A DNA stretch of 64,000 bases from Pseudoxanthomonas sp. (GTDB taxonomy: Bacteria > Pseudomonadota > Gammaproteobacteria > Xanthomonadales > Xanthomonadaceae), in contig NZ_DASYGY010000009.1 of the NCBI RefSeq assembly GCF_035999195.1, positions 1,550,001 to 1,614,000 of the forward strand, written 5' to 3'. The position numbers were made by a program, and so were the translations under genes. Below, in pieces: positions 42,708 through 52,955 of this stretch; the stretch's first letter is position 1; each line of letters starts with the position of its first letter. The notes under the pieces were generated by a model. It had not been told where the DNA came from, made no database searches, and saw nothing but the letters and a program-made list of their open reading frames with translations.

Positions 42708-45560
42708 TCAGAAGCGCTGCTGGTACTTCATGTACATGTAGCGACCGATGTCGAAGCCGCCGTAGTAGGCGAAGTCGCTGTTCGGCGAGGTGAACATCAC
42801 CGGACCGCGGTGGTCGAACACGTTGTTCGCGCCGATGGCGATCGTGGCGTTCCACGGCGCCTTCCAGCTGAACTGCACGTCATGGAACGTGTTGGAACCG
42901 GTCTGGCGCTGGGCGGCACCTTCGCCGTTCTGGTAGCGGTCCGGGTCGTTGCAGGGACGGCCGGCGACGCAGGCTTCGTTCATGCCGGAGTAGTAACGCG
43001 CGGTGTACGCCATGCCGAAGCTGTTCTTCTCCCAGCTCACGCCCAGGTTGGAGCGCACGCGGAAGATGCCCGGCTCGCCGACGCGGCCGATGGTGATCGG
43101 CTCGCCCGCGCTGTTCTCGCCCGCTTCGTCGTACTTGCTGACGTAGGAGGTCTGCCAGTCGACGGCGAACTGGCCCACGGCCAGTTCCGGCAGGCGGTAC
43201 TTGACGCCCAGGTCCCAGCCTTCCGTTTCCATCGAACCCAGGTTGGCCAGGCCGTAGAACAGGTCGGTGATGTGGCCGTCGGCGGCACGCGCGATGCCGT
43301 TGCAGCGCGCGGCGTTGCCCAGCACGTAGCAGTCACGCAGGATGCGGTCGACGCTGTCCTCGATGATCATGTCGGTGAGCTGGTAGTTGTACCAGTCCAG
43401 CGAGATGTCCAGGCCCTGCACCCAGCGCGGGCTCCACACGACGCCGACGGTGCGGCTCTCGGAGGTTTCCGGCAGCAGGTTCGGGTCCGAACCGCTGAGG
43501 AACTGGTCCGGCGTCTGGCACGGATACGTGGTGCAGGGCACCAGGCCCTGGCCCAGCTGCACGTAACCCAGCGGAACGCCCGCGCCGGAGCACGCCGCGT
43601 TGCCGTTGACGCTGTTCACCGCGCCCACGCCGCAGGGATCAGTGTACGACTCGAAGCTGCTGCCGATGCCGCCGTACAGGTCGGAAATCGTCGGCGCGCG
43701 GAAGCCTTCGGCATACGTACCGCGGACCAGCAGCTCGTCCATCGGACGCCAGGTGAAGCCGAACTTGCTGTTCAGCGTGTCGCCGAAGTTGCTGTAGTCC
43801 GAATAGCGGCTGGCCAGGTTGAGGGTCAGTTCCTTGGCGAAGGCCACGTCCGACAGCAGCGGGACGTTGAGCTCCATGTAGACCTCGTCCAGCGAGTAGT
43901 CGCCTTCGGTGGTCGTGGCGGCCAGGCCGGTGCTTTCGCCCGACTGCGCGAACGCGTCCGGCACGAAGCGGCCCTGCTCGCGACGGTGCTCGACGCCCAC
44001 GGCGATGCCCACGTCACCGGCCGGCAGCGCGAACAGCGAACCGGCCAGGTTGGCGGTGTAGCTGGTGGTGCGGGTGGTGCCGGTGTCGGTGTAGTACGGG
44101 AACAGGAAGCGCTGCACGTCCGGATCGGCCAGCGAACCCTGGCCTGCCACGCCGTTCGGCAGCAGCGGGTTCCACGGACGGCAGGCGCTCAGCGCGATCG
44201 GATCGGCGGCGGTACCGCACTGGGCGACGCCGTCGGCATTGATGAACGACGGACCCAGCGCCTGGCGCGACGCGATCAGGCTCATGTCGCCGTGGCCGGT
44301 CTTGGTGGTGTTGTTGCGGTTGATCAGCGCACCGACATCCCAGTCCCACGTCTTGTCGCCCAGTTCGAAGAAGCCCGAGAAGCCACCGGCGAAGCGGTAG
44401 GTCTCCAGCTCGCTGCGGGTGGTGCGCGGCACTTCCCACAGTCGGCGGCGGAAGTCGATGTCCGTGCCCGGCAGCGGGTTGAAGGCGCTGTCGCCCGAGA
44501 GCGGCGTGCCGAAGGCGGCCGACTGGTACGGATAGCCGGCGATCTGCTGGTCGGTGATGCGGTGGTTGTACAGGATGTCGGCGTTGAACGTGATGTTGTC
44601 GGTCACGTCGTAGTTCGAGTTCGCGAACACCGAACGCCGCTCGATGCCCGTCATCAGCATCATCTGCAGGTTGGCATTGGCGTTGTAGTCGGCGGTATGC
44701 GGCACGTAGTCGGCGGCATTGGTCGGGTCGCCGCCGGCGCGCAGGGTGCACCACGCATCCTCACCACCGGGTCCGCACGGACCGAACCAGGAGCCGTTCT
44801 GGCTGACCGGGCTCCAGCCCGAGCCGGGGTAGTTGGGACCGGCATTGCCGTCCTTCGAGAACCAGCGGTCGCCCGCGAACACCGGTTCCTGCTTGGAGTA
44901 CTCGACCGACAGCGTGGTGCCGCCGCGCTCGCTGGTCGAGCCGGTGGTGAACGAGTAGGTCTGCGTCTCGCCGTCGCCTTCGCTGTACTGGCCGAAATAG
45001 GCTTCGGCTTCGGCGCCGTCGAAGCGCTTGCGGGTGATCACGTTGACCACGGCCGCGATGGCGTCCGAACCGTAGATGGCCGACGCGCCGTCCTTCAGGA
45101 TCTCGACACGGTCGATCGCCGACATCGGCACCTGGCTCAGGTCCTGCAGGCCGGAGGTGGTCGCACCCAGGCGCTTGCCGTTGAGCAGGATCAGCGTGCG
45201 CTGCGCACCCAGGTTACGGATGTCGATGTAGTAACCGCCCACGTTCTCGCCCGAGGCCAGCGCATCGGAACGCGAGATCGCCGGCGAGCCGGCGGACGTC
45301 AGGTTCTGGAGGATGTCGGCGACCGAGGTGAAGCCCTGCTTCTCGATGTCCTGGCGGCTCAGCGTGATGATCGGCTGCTGCGTTTCCATGTCGGCGCCGC
45401 GGATGCGCGAGCCGGTCACTTCCAGGCGATCCAGCGTCGTGGTGCTGGAAGCGTCGGCGGTGGCTTCCTGCGCGCTGGCGAACGCGGGGATCAGTGCGAT
45501 GGCGATACCGGCCGGCAGCATGCCGACCCGCATCGCACGACGCGAATTGCGGTGGTTCAT
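42708..45560 (-). CDS. TonB-dependent receptor
   Basis: The 950-residue outer-membrane protein has a signal peptide (about residues 1-30, ending ASAQE). The plug domain has LDRLEVTGSRIRGADMETQQ, SVADILQNLTSAG and YYIDIRNLGAQRTLILLNGK. A barrel follows and the C-terminal residues are MKYQQRF. Pairs of Cys in extracellular loops (CGPGGEDAWC and PCTTYPCQTP) suggest disulfides. The next gene upstream is an AraC-type regulator in the same direction. The ligand is unknown and no enzyme genes are attached. Confidence 0.9.
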   Translation of the reverse strand: MNHRNSRRAMRVGMLPAGIAIALIPAFASAQEATADASSTTTLDRLEVTGSRIRGADMETQQPIITLSRQDIEKQGFTSVADILQNLTSAGSPAISRSDALASGENVGGYYIDIRNLGAQRTLILLNGKRLGATTSGLQDLSQVPMSAIDRVEILKDGASAIYGSDAIAAVVNVITRKRFDGAEAEAYFGQYSEGDGETQTYSFTTGSTSERGGTTLSVEYSKQEPVFAGDRWFSKDGNAGPNYPGSGWSPVSQNGSWFGPCGPGGEDAWCTLRAGGDPTNAADYVPHTADYNANANLQMMLMTGIERRSVFANSNYDVTDNITFNADILYNHRITDQQIAGYPYQSAAFGTPLSGDSAFNPLPGTDIDFRRRLWEVPRTTRSELETYRFAGGFSGFFELGDKTWDWDVGALINRNNTTKTGHGDMSLIASRQALGPSFINADGVAQCGTAADPIALSACRPWNPLLPNGVAGQGSLADPDVQRFLFPYYTDTGTTRTTSYTANLAGSLFALPAGDVGIAVGVEHRREQGRFVPDAFAQSGESTGLAATTTEGDYSLDEVYMELNVPLLSDVAFAKELTLNLASRYSDYSNFGDTLNSKFGFTWRPMDELLVRGTYAEGFRAPTISDLYGGIGSSFESYTDPCGVGAVNSVNGNAACSGAGVPLGYVQLGQGLVPCTTYPCQTPDQFLSGSDPNLLPETSESRTVGVVWSPRWVQGLDISLDWYNYQLTDMIIEDSVDRILRDCYVLGNAARCNGIARAADGHITDLFYGLANLGSMETEGWDLGVKYRLPELAVGQFAVDWQTSYVSKYDEAGENSAGEPITIGRVGEPGIFRVRSNLGVSWEKNSFGMAYTARYYSGMNEACVAGRPCNDPDRYQNGEGAAQRQTGSNTFHDVQFSWKAPWNATIAIGANNVFDHRGPVMFTSPNSDFAYYGGFDIGRYMYMKYQQRF

Positions 45561-45618
45561 TCAATCTCTCCTCAGAGGAACGTGTTGCGTTATGGGCGTG
45601 TTAAAACGCCCTGCAAAC

Positions 45619-46539
45619 TTACGTTCCAGTCTTCACCACCGCTTTGCGGCCGACGCCCGATGACTTTGCCGAATCTGTCCTCGACGCCGCGGACGCGGTG
45701 CGGTAACGGCTGGCGGACGTGCCGAAGCGCGCGCGGAACGCACGCGCGAAACTGCAGCAGTTGTCGAAGCCCGACGCGGCCGCGACCTCGCCCACCATCA
45801 TCGACGTGCTGCGCAGCAGGTCCGCCGCGTGTTCGAGGCGCAGGCGCGCCGCGGCCGCCTGCGGGCTTTCGTCGTACAGGCTGTAGAACGTGCGCGAGAA
45901 GTACCAGCTCGAGAAGCTGGTCAGTTCCGCCAGTTCGCTGATGCGGACCACGCGGTCGCAGTTGCCTTCCAGATACAGGCGCGCCCGTTGCAGGCGGCCG
46001 AACACCTGGCGCTTGCGGGTGCGCGAGCGGCCCGGGCAGCGCTGGATGTAGCGGTCGAGTTCCTGCTGGACCGCGGCGAAGTGCAGCAGCAGCGGACGCA
46101 GTGCGAATGCGTCGCCGGCGTCGGTGCCGCGCTCCGACGCCGCCCTCCACAGGCGCAGCAGGGTCAGCGCGTCGCGCCGGCTCATGCGGCCACGGCCGGA
46201 ATAGAGGGGGCCGTCGGCGAACCGGGCCATCGCCTTCACGCCATCGGCGTTCAGCGCGACGCCCACGCACAGGCCGTGGCGATCGCTCTGGACCAGCGGC
46301 TTGGAATCGCGGTCCAGCGCGATCCATTGCCCGCGCCGCAGGCGGAAGCGCCCTTCCTTGGCCTCGACCCAGGAGGCGCCGCGCACCTGCACCCATATCG
46401 TGAACAGGTCACCGCCGGCCTGTGCCCCACCCAGCCGCGACACCGCGACACAGCCGCTCGACGCCGCCGCTTCCACCGCTTCCAGACGGACCAGCTGTCC
46501 GCGATCCGCCCACCAGGTTTGCTCCATCGGTCGTTCCAC
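45619..46539 (-). CDS. AraC-family transcriptional regulator
   Basis: The 306-residue protein has an N-terminal sensory part (about residues 1-175) and a C-terminal double helix-turn-helix of the AraC/XylS type: RISELAELTSFSSWYFSRTF and the second motif VGEVAAASGFDNCCSFARAF, with the conserved FGTSASRYR end. A start at codon 5 (MEQT) is also possible. It lies 58 bp upstream of the TonB receptor start, so control of that receptor is plausible. Confidence 0.85.
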   Translation of the reverse strand: MERPMEQTWWADRGQLVRLEAVEAAASSGCVAVSRLGGAQAGGDLFTIWVQVRGASWVEAKEGRFRLRRGQWIALDRDSKPLVQSDRHGLCVGVALNADGVKAMARFADGPLYSGRGRMSRRDALTLLRLWRAASERGTDAGDAFALRPLLLHFAAVQQELDRYIQRCPGRSRTRKRQVFGRLQRARLYLEGNCDRVVRISELAELTSFSSWYFSRTFYSLYDESPQAAAARLRLEHAADLLRSTSMMVGEVAAASGFDNCCSFARAFRARFGTSASRYRTASAASRTDSAKSSGVGRKAVVKTGT

Positions 46540-46675
46540 TTTGCATGACGTGTGGACGTGATGTGCCGTGTCGGGGGCGATGGCGGCAGGAAGTTTGCCG
46601 GAAATGTCGACGAAATCTTGCCGAATGCGGTTCCGAAGAAGTTACGAAAGAAACTTTCCGTTCCGCCTCAGGCAG

Positions 46676-48976
46676 TTAGCGGAACCCTCCGGCGTCCGGC
46701 GGCGGCGCGGCATCCAGCGACAGGAAGCCGATGTCGGAGCCGTCCACGACGGCCATCGAGACGTAGGTCACACGTTCGCGCGCATGTGCGCTGAATCCGT
46801 TCACGGTCGCCAGGTGGGTCGCCTCCAGGCAGCGCGGCGATGGGTGGGAGCGGCCGACCCCGATGTGGCGCAGGCTGACGTAGCATCCGGGCAACTGTTC
46901 GAGGTATTCGATCTGGCCGTCCTCGGTCACCGTCCAGGTCCGGTAGCGCTGGCTGGCGGGACGACTGCCGTCGACCTGGCGGATGCTGGCGGCGGTCAGG
47001 CCCAGGTCCGACTGCCACAGGCCGTCGCGGGCGAGCCGGGTGAACAGCACCCTGCCCTGCGCCAGGTCCGGGCGCGCGAACGACACGCCTTCGATGCTCG
47101 CCAGCCGGCGCCACGGCGTGCTCCGGCGGTCGAACAGCACCGCCTGCTGGCCGTCGCCGCTGCCGGCGACCACCAGCAGGTGGCCGGGGTCCGGCATGTA
47201 GGTGGCGAACAGCAGGTCCCCGGCCGGCACCGGGACCGGCAGCGAACGCAGCTGGCCGCTGGCGGGGTCGAGTTCGTGCAGGCCGTAGTGGCCGCGGACG
47301 TCGGTACCGATGACCAGCAGCCGCCCGCTGTCCGGCGACCAGGCCGGCAGGTGGCGCGACTCGGGACGGATGCCTTCGATGAGCCGCAAGGACGCGGGCC
47401 GCTCCATGTCCGCCCACCACAGCGCGAATTCGCCCGAGCGGTCGGACGCGAACGCGATCTGGCGCCCGTCCGGCGCCACCGACGGCAGCGAATCGCGACC
47501 CGACGACGGAAACAGGCGCTGCAGGGGCCGCGCGCCACCGTCCGCCGCATCGCCGATGCGGTACAGGCCGAACTGCGGCTTGCGCTGCACGAAGGCCAGC
47601 TGGTTGGACTGCGCGGCGATGGCCGGCGCCTGGGCATCTTCGATGCCGAGGTCGCTGATGGTCCGCGCCGCGAGGTCGAGCCGGTACAGGCGCGTGTGGC
47701 TGTCCACCCGACGGCCGAAGACGATGGCCTTGCCGTCGGCGGTCCAGTCCCAGCCGCGCAGCTCGGCGCGCTGGTGGGTCAGGCGCTCGGCCCGCCCCCC
47801 ACCGGCGGGGATCCTCCACAGGTCGCCCAGCGGCGTGTTGCGGATGAAGGCGATCCAGCGTCCGTCCGGCGAGAACCGCGGCGCCGTGTCCACGTCCTGC
47901 GCAGTGGCGCCGTAATCGAGCGCGTGCCACCGGCCGGTGGCCAGATCCAGCAGCCGCAGGCCCGGCTCGCCGTCGCCACTCAGCGGACTGCTGAACACCA
48001 GGCCGGTGCCGTCGGGCGTCCAGTCGAACGAGGGCCGGTTGTGCGGGTCGCACTGGCCCAGCACGCGCGGTTCGCCGCCGCTGGCCTGCACCGCCATGAT
48101 GCGGCAGTCCTCACCGGGCGAGCGGCGCAGGAAGGCGATCTCGCGACCGCTGGGCGACCATTCGGGGTTGGTGTCCCAGGCGCCTTCCGGCGGGAACGTG
48201 AGCGTGCGCGGCTGGGCCGGTTCGGTGGTCTGCACCAGGATCGCCGTGCCTGCCAGCTCCTCGGTCATGCTGGACAGGTACGCCACCTGCGAGCCGTCCG
48301 GCGACAAGGTCGGCGACAGCTCGAAGCCCGGCGACGACGTGATCAGCCGGTACGGCCTGGCCGCCGGCAGCAACGCGGTCACCTCGTCCTGCGCACCGAT
48401 CTGCGGCCGCGGAACTCCCGACCACCAGAGCACGGCCAGGACGCATGCGATCGCCAGCACGCCCAATCCCAGGCCCCATCCCCAGCGCCGGAACAGCAGG
48501 GTATGGCAGGTGGCGGCATCGGCCGACATGGCGGGCGTGGACGCCGGCTCCGTCGACCCGGACGCCGGCGAAGCGTCGCCCCCTGCGTCCTGTTCGGCTG
48601 GCGGATCCTGCTCGGCATCGCGCGGCAGCCATTGCACGTCCACCAGCAGGCGATAGCCGCTCTTGGCGATCGTCTCGATGTACCGGGGACCGTCCGCGCG
48701 TTCGCCGAATGCCTTGCGCAACTGGGTGACGGCCTGGGTGACCACGTCGTTGGTCGGCAGCGTATCCGGCCACACGGCCGCCAGCAGCGCCTCGCGAGTG
48801 ACCACGCGCGACGGGTTCTCCGCCAGCACGCGCAGCACCCCCATCGCCTTCGGCGTGATGCGCGCAGGCCTGCGTGCACCCGGCGCGTGGATCTCACGCA
48901 GCGGAACATCAACCAGGCATTCCCCCACCTTCAGGCGATCGCCTGCCGGTGGAGCGGCGGAGTCGGGGGATCTCAT
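46676..48976 (-). CDS. Membrane-bound winged-helix regulator with PD40 (TolB-like) propeller
   Basis: The 766-residue protein from ATG 48976 begins with an OmpR-type winged helix (about residues 10-115, with AMGVLRVLAENPSRVV, DTLPTNDVVTQAVTQLRKAF and YIETIAKSGYRL). A linker and one membrane segment follow (about 170-195, WGWGLGLGVLAIACVLAVLW). The periplasmic part has repeated PD40 motifs: LSPTLSPDGSQVAYLSS, NPEWSPSGREIAFLRR, APRFSPDGRWIAFIRN and LPSVAPDGRQIAFASD. This resembles CadC/ToxR-type direct signalling with a TolB-like sensor. A longer frame from 49108 has no start signal. The signal is unknown. Confidence 0.8.
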   Translation of the reverse strand: MRSPDSAAPPAGDRLKVGECLVDVPLREIHAPGARRPARITPKAMGVLRVLAENPSRVVTREALLAAVWPDTLPTNDVVTQAVTQLRKAFGERADGPRYIETIAKSGYRLLVDVQWLPRDAEQDPPAEQDAGGDASPASGSTEPASTPAMSADAATCHTLLFRRWGWGLGLGVLAIACVLAVLWWSGVPRPQIGAQDEVTALLPAARPYRLITSSPGFELSPTLSPDGSQVAYLSSMTEELAGTAILVQTTEPAQPRTLTFPPEGAWDTNPEWSPSGREIAFLRRSPGEDCRIMAVQASGGEPRVLGQCDPHNRPSFDWTPDGTGLVFSSPLSGDGEPGLRLLDLATGRWHALDYGATAQDVDTAPRFSPDGRWIAFIRNTPLGDLWRIPAGGGRAERLTHQRAELRGWDWTADGKAIVFGRRVDSHTRLYRLDLAARTISDLGIEDAQAPAIAAQSNQLAFVQRKPQFGLYRIGDAADGGARPLQRLFPSSGRDSLPSVAPDGRQIAFASDRSGEFALWWADMERPASLRLIEGIRPESRHLPAWSPDSGRLLVIGTDVRGHYGLHELDPASGQLRSLPVPVPAGDLLFATYMPDPGHLLVVAGSGDGQQAVLFDRRSTPWRRLASIEGVSFARPDLAQGRVLFTRLARDGLWQSDLGLTAASIRQVDGSRPASQRYRTWTVTEDGQIEYLEQLPGCYVSLRHIGVGRSHPSPRCLEATHLATVNGFSAHARERVTYVSMAVVDGSDIGFLSLDAAPPPDAGGFR

Positions 48977-49195
48977 GGGGAGCGAATGCTGCGCGGTCGT
49001 CCAGGGTCCGTCATGTGCCTTAATGCCTGCCGCGCGATGGGCCAGGCGATCCGGCAGATTCGGCAAAGTGCCAAGGCAGTACGGGGAAAGCGCACCGTCG
49101 CGGTGCATTTTACAGTGACCCTCGTGCTCGCCCTGAACGGGAGCATCACAGGCAACCTCTCTCTCCCGCCGACGTCCTACTACACGAGCTCCAAC
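48977..49195 (+). ncRNA. Candidate plus-strand small RNA ending in an orphan terminator
   Basis: A strong plus-strand terminator (49196-49222) lies between two minus-strand genes with no plus-strand gene upstream. Transcript start and length are unknown, so the range given is only the gap in front of it. A short GTG-started frame (about 49115-49231) reads into the terminator and could be a leader peptide. No promoter is convincing by eye. Confidence 0.35.
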
Positions 49196-49222
49196 ATTCG
49201 CGCCGCAAGGCGCGAATTTTTT
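49196..49222 (+). terminator. Orphan Rho-independent terminator
   Basis: ATTCGCGCC (49196-49204) pairs with GGCGCGAAT (49209-49217) around GCAA, then TTTTT. The other strand lacks a T-run on its side, so the direction is plus. Confidence 0.85.
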
Positions 49223-49237
49223 ATGTCGTGAACCCGC

Positions 49238-49930
49238 TCACTCCACTTTGCGGGCGGGCGATTTCAGGATGGTCAGTCCGATCAGCCGCGACACCACCAC
49301 GGCGATGTACATCACGCCGGCGAACTGCTCCAGCATCACCAGCGCACGCGCCTGCGGCAGGATCGGCACCACGTCGCTCAGGCCCACGCCCGACAGCAGG
49401 CTGAAGCTGAGGAACAGCAGCTCCATCCAGCTGCGCGGCGACTGCGGGTCGACGGCCGCGGTGAAGCTGCCCGGATACCACTGCTGGCAGACCGAAAAGG
49501 CGAACGCGAACGCCCACGCCAGCAGCGTGAAGGTCGCGCCCGCCGCGAACAGTTCGTCGCTGGTCACCGAATGGTCCTGCAGCATGTACGCGATCAGGCT
49601 GCCGGCGGTGTAGAAGTACAGGCCGCTTTCCAGCAGGTGGGCGTAGACCCACAGCGCCTGCATGTCGAAGACGGCGGCGAACACCGACAGCACGACGGAG
49701 GGAATGGCCAGCGACCACGCGACCCAGTTCACCGCCGTGCTGCGGTTGACCACCCACAGGGCCAGCGCCAGCACCAGGATGCCGAACGCGCCGAACAGCG
49801 CGCGGCCGGCCTGCGTGTCTTCCATGATCGGGTACAGCAGGATGCCCGCCAGCTGCACGATCAGCAGGAACGCGCAGGGATGCCGCCGCGCGGTCACCAG
49901 CCAGCGCAGCCAGCGCAAGGGCGTCGTCAC
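49238..49930 (-). CDS. K-channel-like membrane protein with a non-canonical filter
   Basis: The 230-residue product starts at GTG 49930, behind GAGG. It has about six hydrophobic segments. The last two flank a pore-like helix and FLSFSLLSGVGLSDVVPI, followed by ARALVMLEQFAGVMYIAVVV. This is the layout of bacterial two-TM channels, where TVGYGD is usual; here SGVGLSD replaces it. A longer reading from 49999 runs into the upstream small gene. Conductance or selectivity cannot be stated. Confidence 0.7.
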   Translation of the reverse strand: MTTPLRWLRWLVTARRHPCAFLLIVQLAGILLYPIMEDTQAGRALFGAFGILVLALALWVVNRSTAVNWVAWSLAIPSVVLSVFAAVFDMQALWVYAHLLESGLYFYTAGSLIAYMLQDHSVTSDELFAAGATFTLLAWAFAFAFSVCQQWYPGSFTAAVDPQSPRSWMELLFLSFSLLSGVGLSDVVPILPQARALVMLEQFAGVMYIAVVVSRLIGLTILKSPARKVE

Positions 49931-49940
49931 GCGTCGGACC

Positions 49941-50108
49941 TCATTCGAGGTGGTACACCAGCGCGTAATAGACCACGTAGATCCACGACAGCAGGCCATG
50001 GATCACCGCCCACAGCAACGACTTGTTGGCGCTCCATGAGAGGGTGATGGCCAGCGCCGTGCCGAAGCCGATGCCGGCCTTGGCGATGCCGGGGCCGCTG
50101 CCCTTCAT
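49941..50108 (-). CDS. Small conserved-type membrane protein (55 aa)
   Basis: This 55-residue frame overlaps the end of the DUF4136 gene by 4 bp (ATGA). It has a Gly-rich start and two hydrophobic stretches (IGFGTALAITLSWSANKSLL and WAVIHGLLSWIYVVYYALVY). Similar tiny proteins occur next to many Gammaproteobacterial membrane genes. Function is unknown. It sits 10 bp before the channel gene and may be part of that unit. Confidence 0.65.
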   Translation of the reverse strand: MKGSGPGIAKAGIGFGTALAITLSWSANKSLLWAVIHGLLSWIYVVYYALVYHLE

Positions 50109-50704
50109 GGCGTGGCCGCCGGGGTGGCGCTGCCGGCCCGGTACGGATAGCGCAGGAAAATCTCGGCCACCGCCGCATCGATCTTCGCGCCGCGCTCTTC
50201 CGGCTTGGTGCGGCCCACGCGGCCGACCGCGACGCCGGTCCAGACCAGGCGGTTCTGCTTGGCATCCACCAGGTCCACGTTCAAGGTGCCCTCGGTGTAC
50301 TTGTAGACGTCGGTGCGGTCGCGCCAGTAGGGCACCGCCACATAGCGGCGCGCACGGTAGCTGTAGTAGTAGTCGTAGTCGACCTCCGGCGTGTTCACGA
50401 CGTCGGTCTTCTCCTGCATGTAGGCATTGAGGTTCACCCACAGGTCCGGCGAGGTCTCGTCGTAGACGTAGCCGCGCGCCTCCATCTGCCTGCGCGCGGC
50501 GTCCTTGGTCCGGCCGCTGGTCAGCGTGGCGTAGCCCTGCCCTTCGATCGCCAGCGGCGAATAGAAGGCGAAGCTGCGGTACTCGCCGAAGTTGGCGGAC
50601 GGATCGACATCGCTGGTGATCCGCGGGCCGGTGGCGCAGGACGCCAGGAGAAGGACAGCGGCGGCCATCATCCAGCGGCCGGCATTGCGGGCGAAACGGG
50701 CCAT
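50105..50704 (-). CDS. DUF4136-family lipoprotein
   Basis: The 199-residue protein has a lipoprotein signal with Cys23 (LLLASCATG). A DUF4136 domain follows: SDVDPSANFGEYRSFAFY near the start, DLWVNLNAYMQEKTDV, and the closing AKQNRLVWTGVAVGRV. Members are periplasmic lipoproteins of unknown role. It is the first gene of a likely three-gene unit with the 55-residue protein and the channel. Confidence 0.85.
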   Translation of the reverse strand: MARFARNAGRWMMAAAVLLLASCATGPRITSDVDPSANFGEYRSFAFYSPLAIEGQGYATLTSGRTKDAARRQMEARGYVYDETSPDLWVNLNAYMQEKTDVVNTPEVDYDYYYSYRARRYVAVPYWRDRTDVYKYTEGTLNVDLVDAKQNRLVWTGVAVGRVGRTKPEERGAKIDAAVAEIFLRYPYRAGSATPAATP

Positions 50705-50798
50705 GATCGTGCTCCTGTCGGGGACGCCGCCATCATGGCGGGCGTCCTGTGAACGCTACGGCAGCAGGCCCGGGACGGATGCGACCGCCCCTGCCCGG

Positions 50799-52685
<1,887 letters not shown>

Positions 52686-52837
52686 CGGCTTCGTCCTTTT
52701 TGATTCCCCGCAGGGCGAGTGCGGGGAGTTCGCGCAGTGGGACGCGAGGGGATCGCATCACGGACGAAGCGGCGGCGCGGCGGCGGACGGATTGCGGACC
52801 CTCGGCGGGCGGAACGGCAACACGGCGCATCCTGCGA

Positions 52838-52925
52838 AGCTTCCCTACGCCGGTCTCAACCGGATCAGGTTCGAAGGGTCTGTCTCAATCGCCGGCCCCG
52901 CCGGCGATACCCCCGCTTCGGGGCG
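52838..52925 (-). promoter_or_regulatory. TPP (THI-box) riboswitch controlling thiC
   Basis: On the minus strand the leader contains the P1-adjacent GGGG hairpin (CCCCGAAGCGGGG, 52911-52923), the CTGAGA-like TTGAGACAGACCCTTCGAAC region, the invariant ACCTGATC, and GGCGTAGGGAAGC. These are the recognised THI-box parts in the correct order. It should shut thiC when thiamine pyrophosphate is plentiful. Confidence 0.95.
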
Positions 52926-52955
52926 AATTAGACCACAAACGCCCGCACCGCGAAC

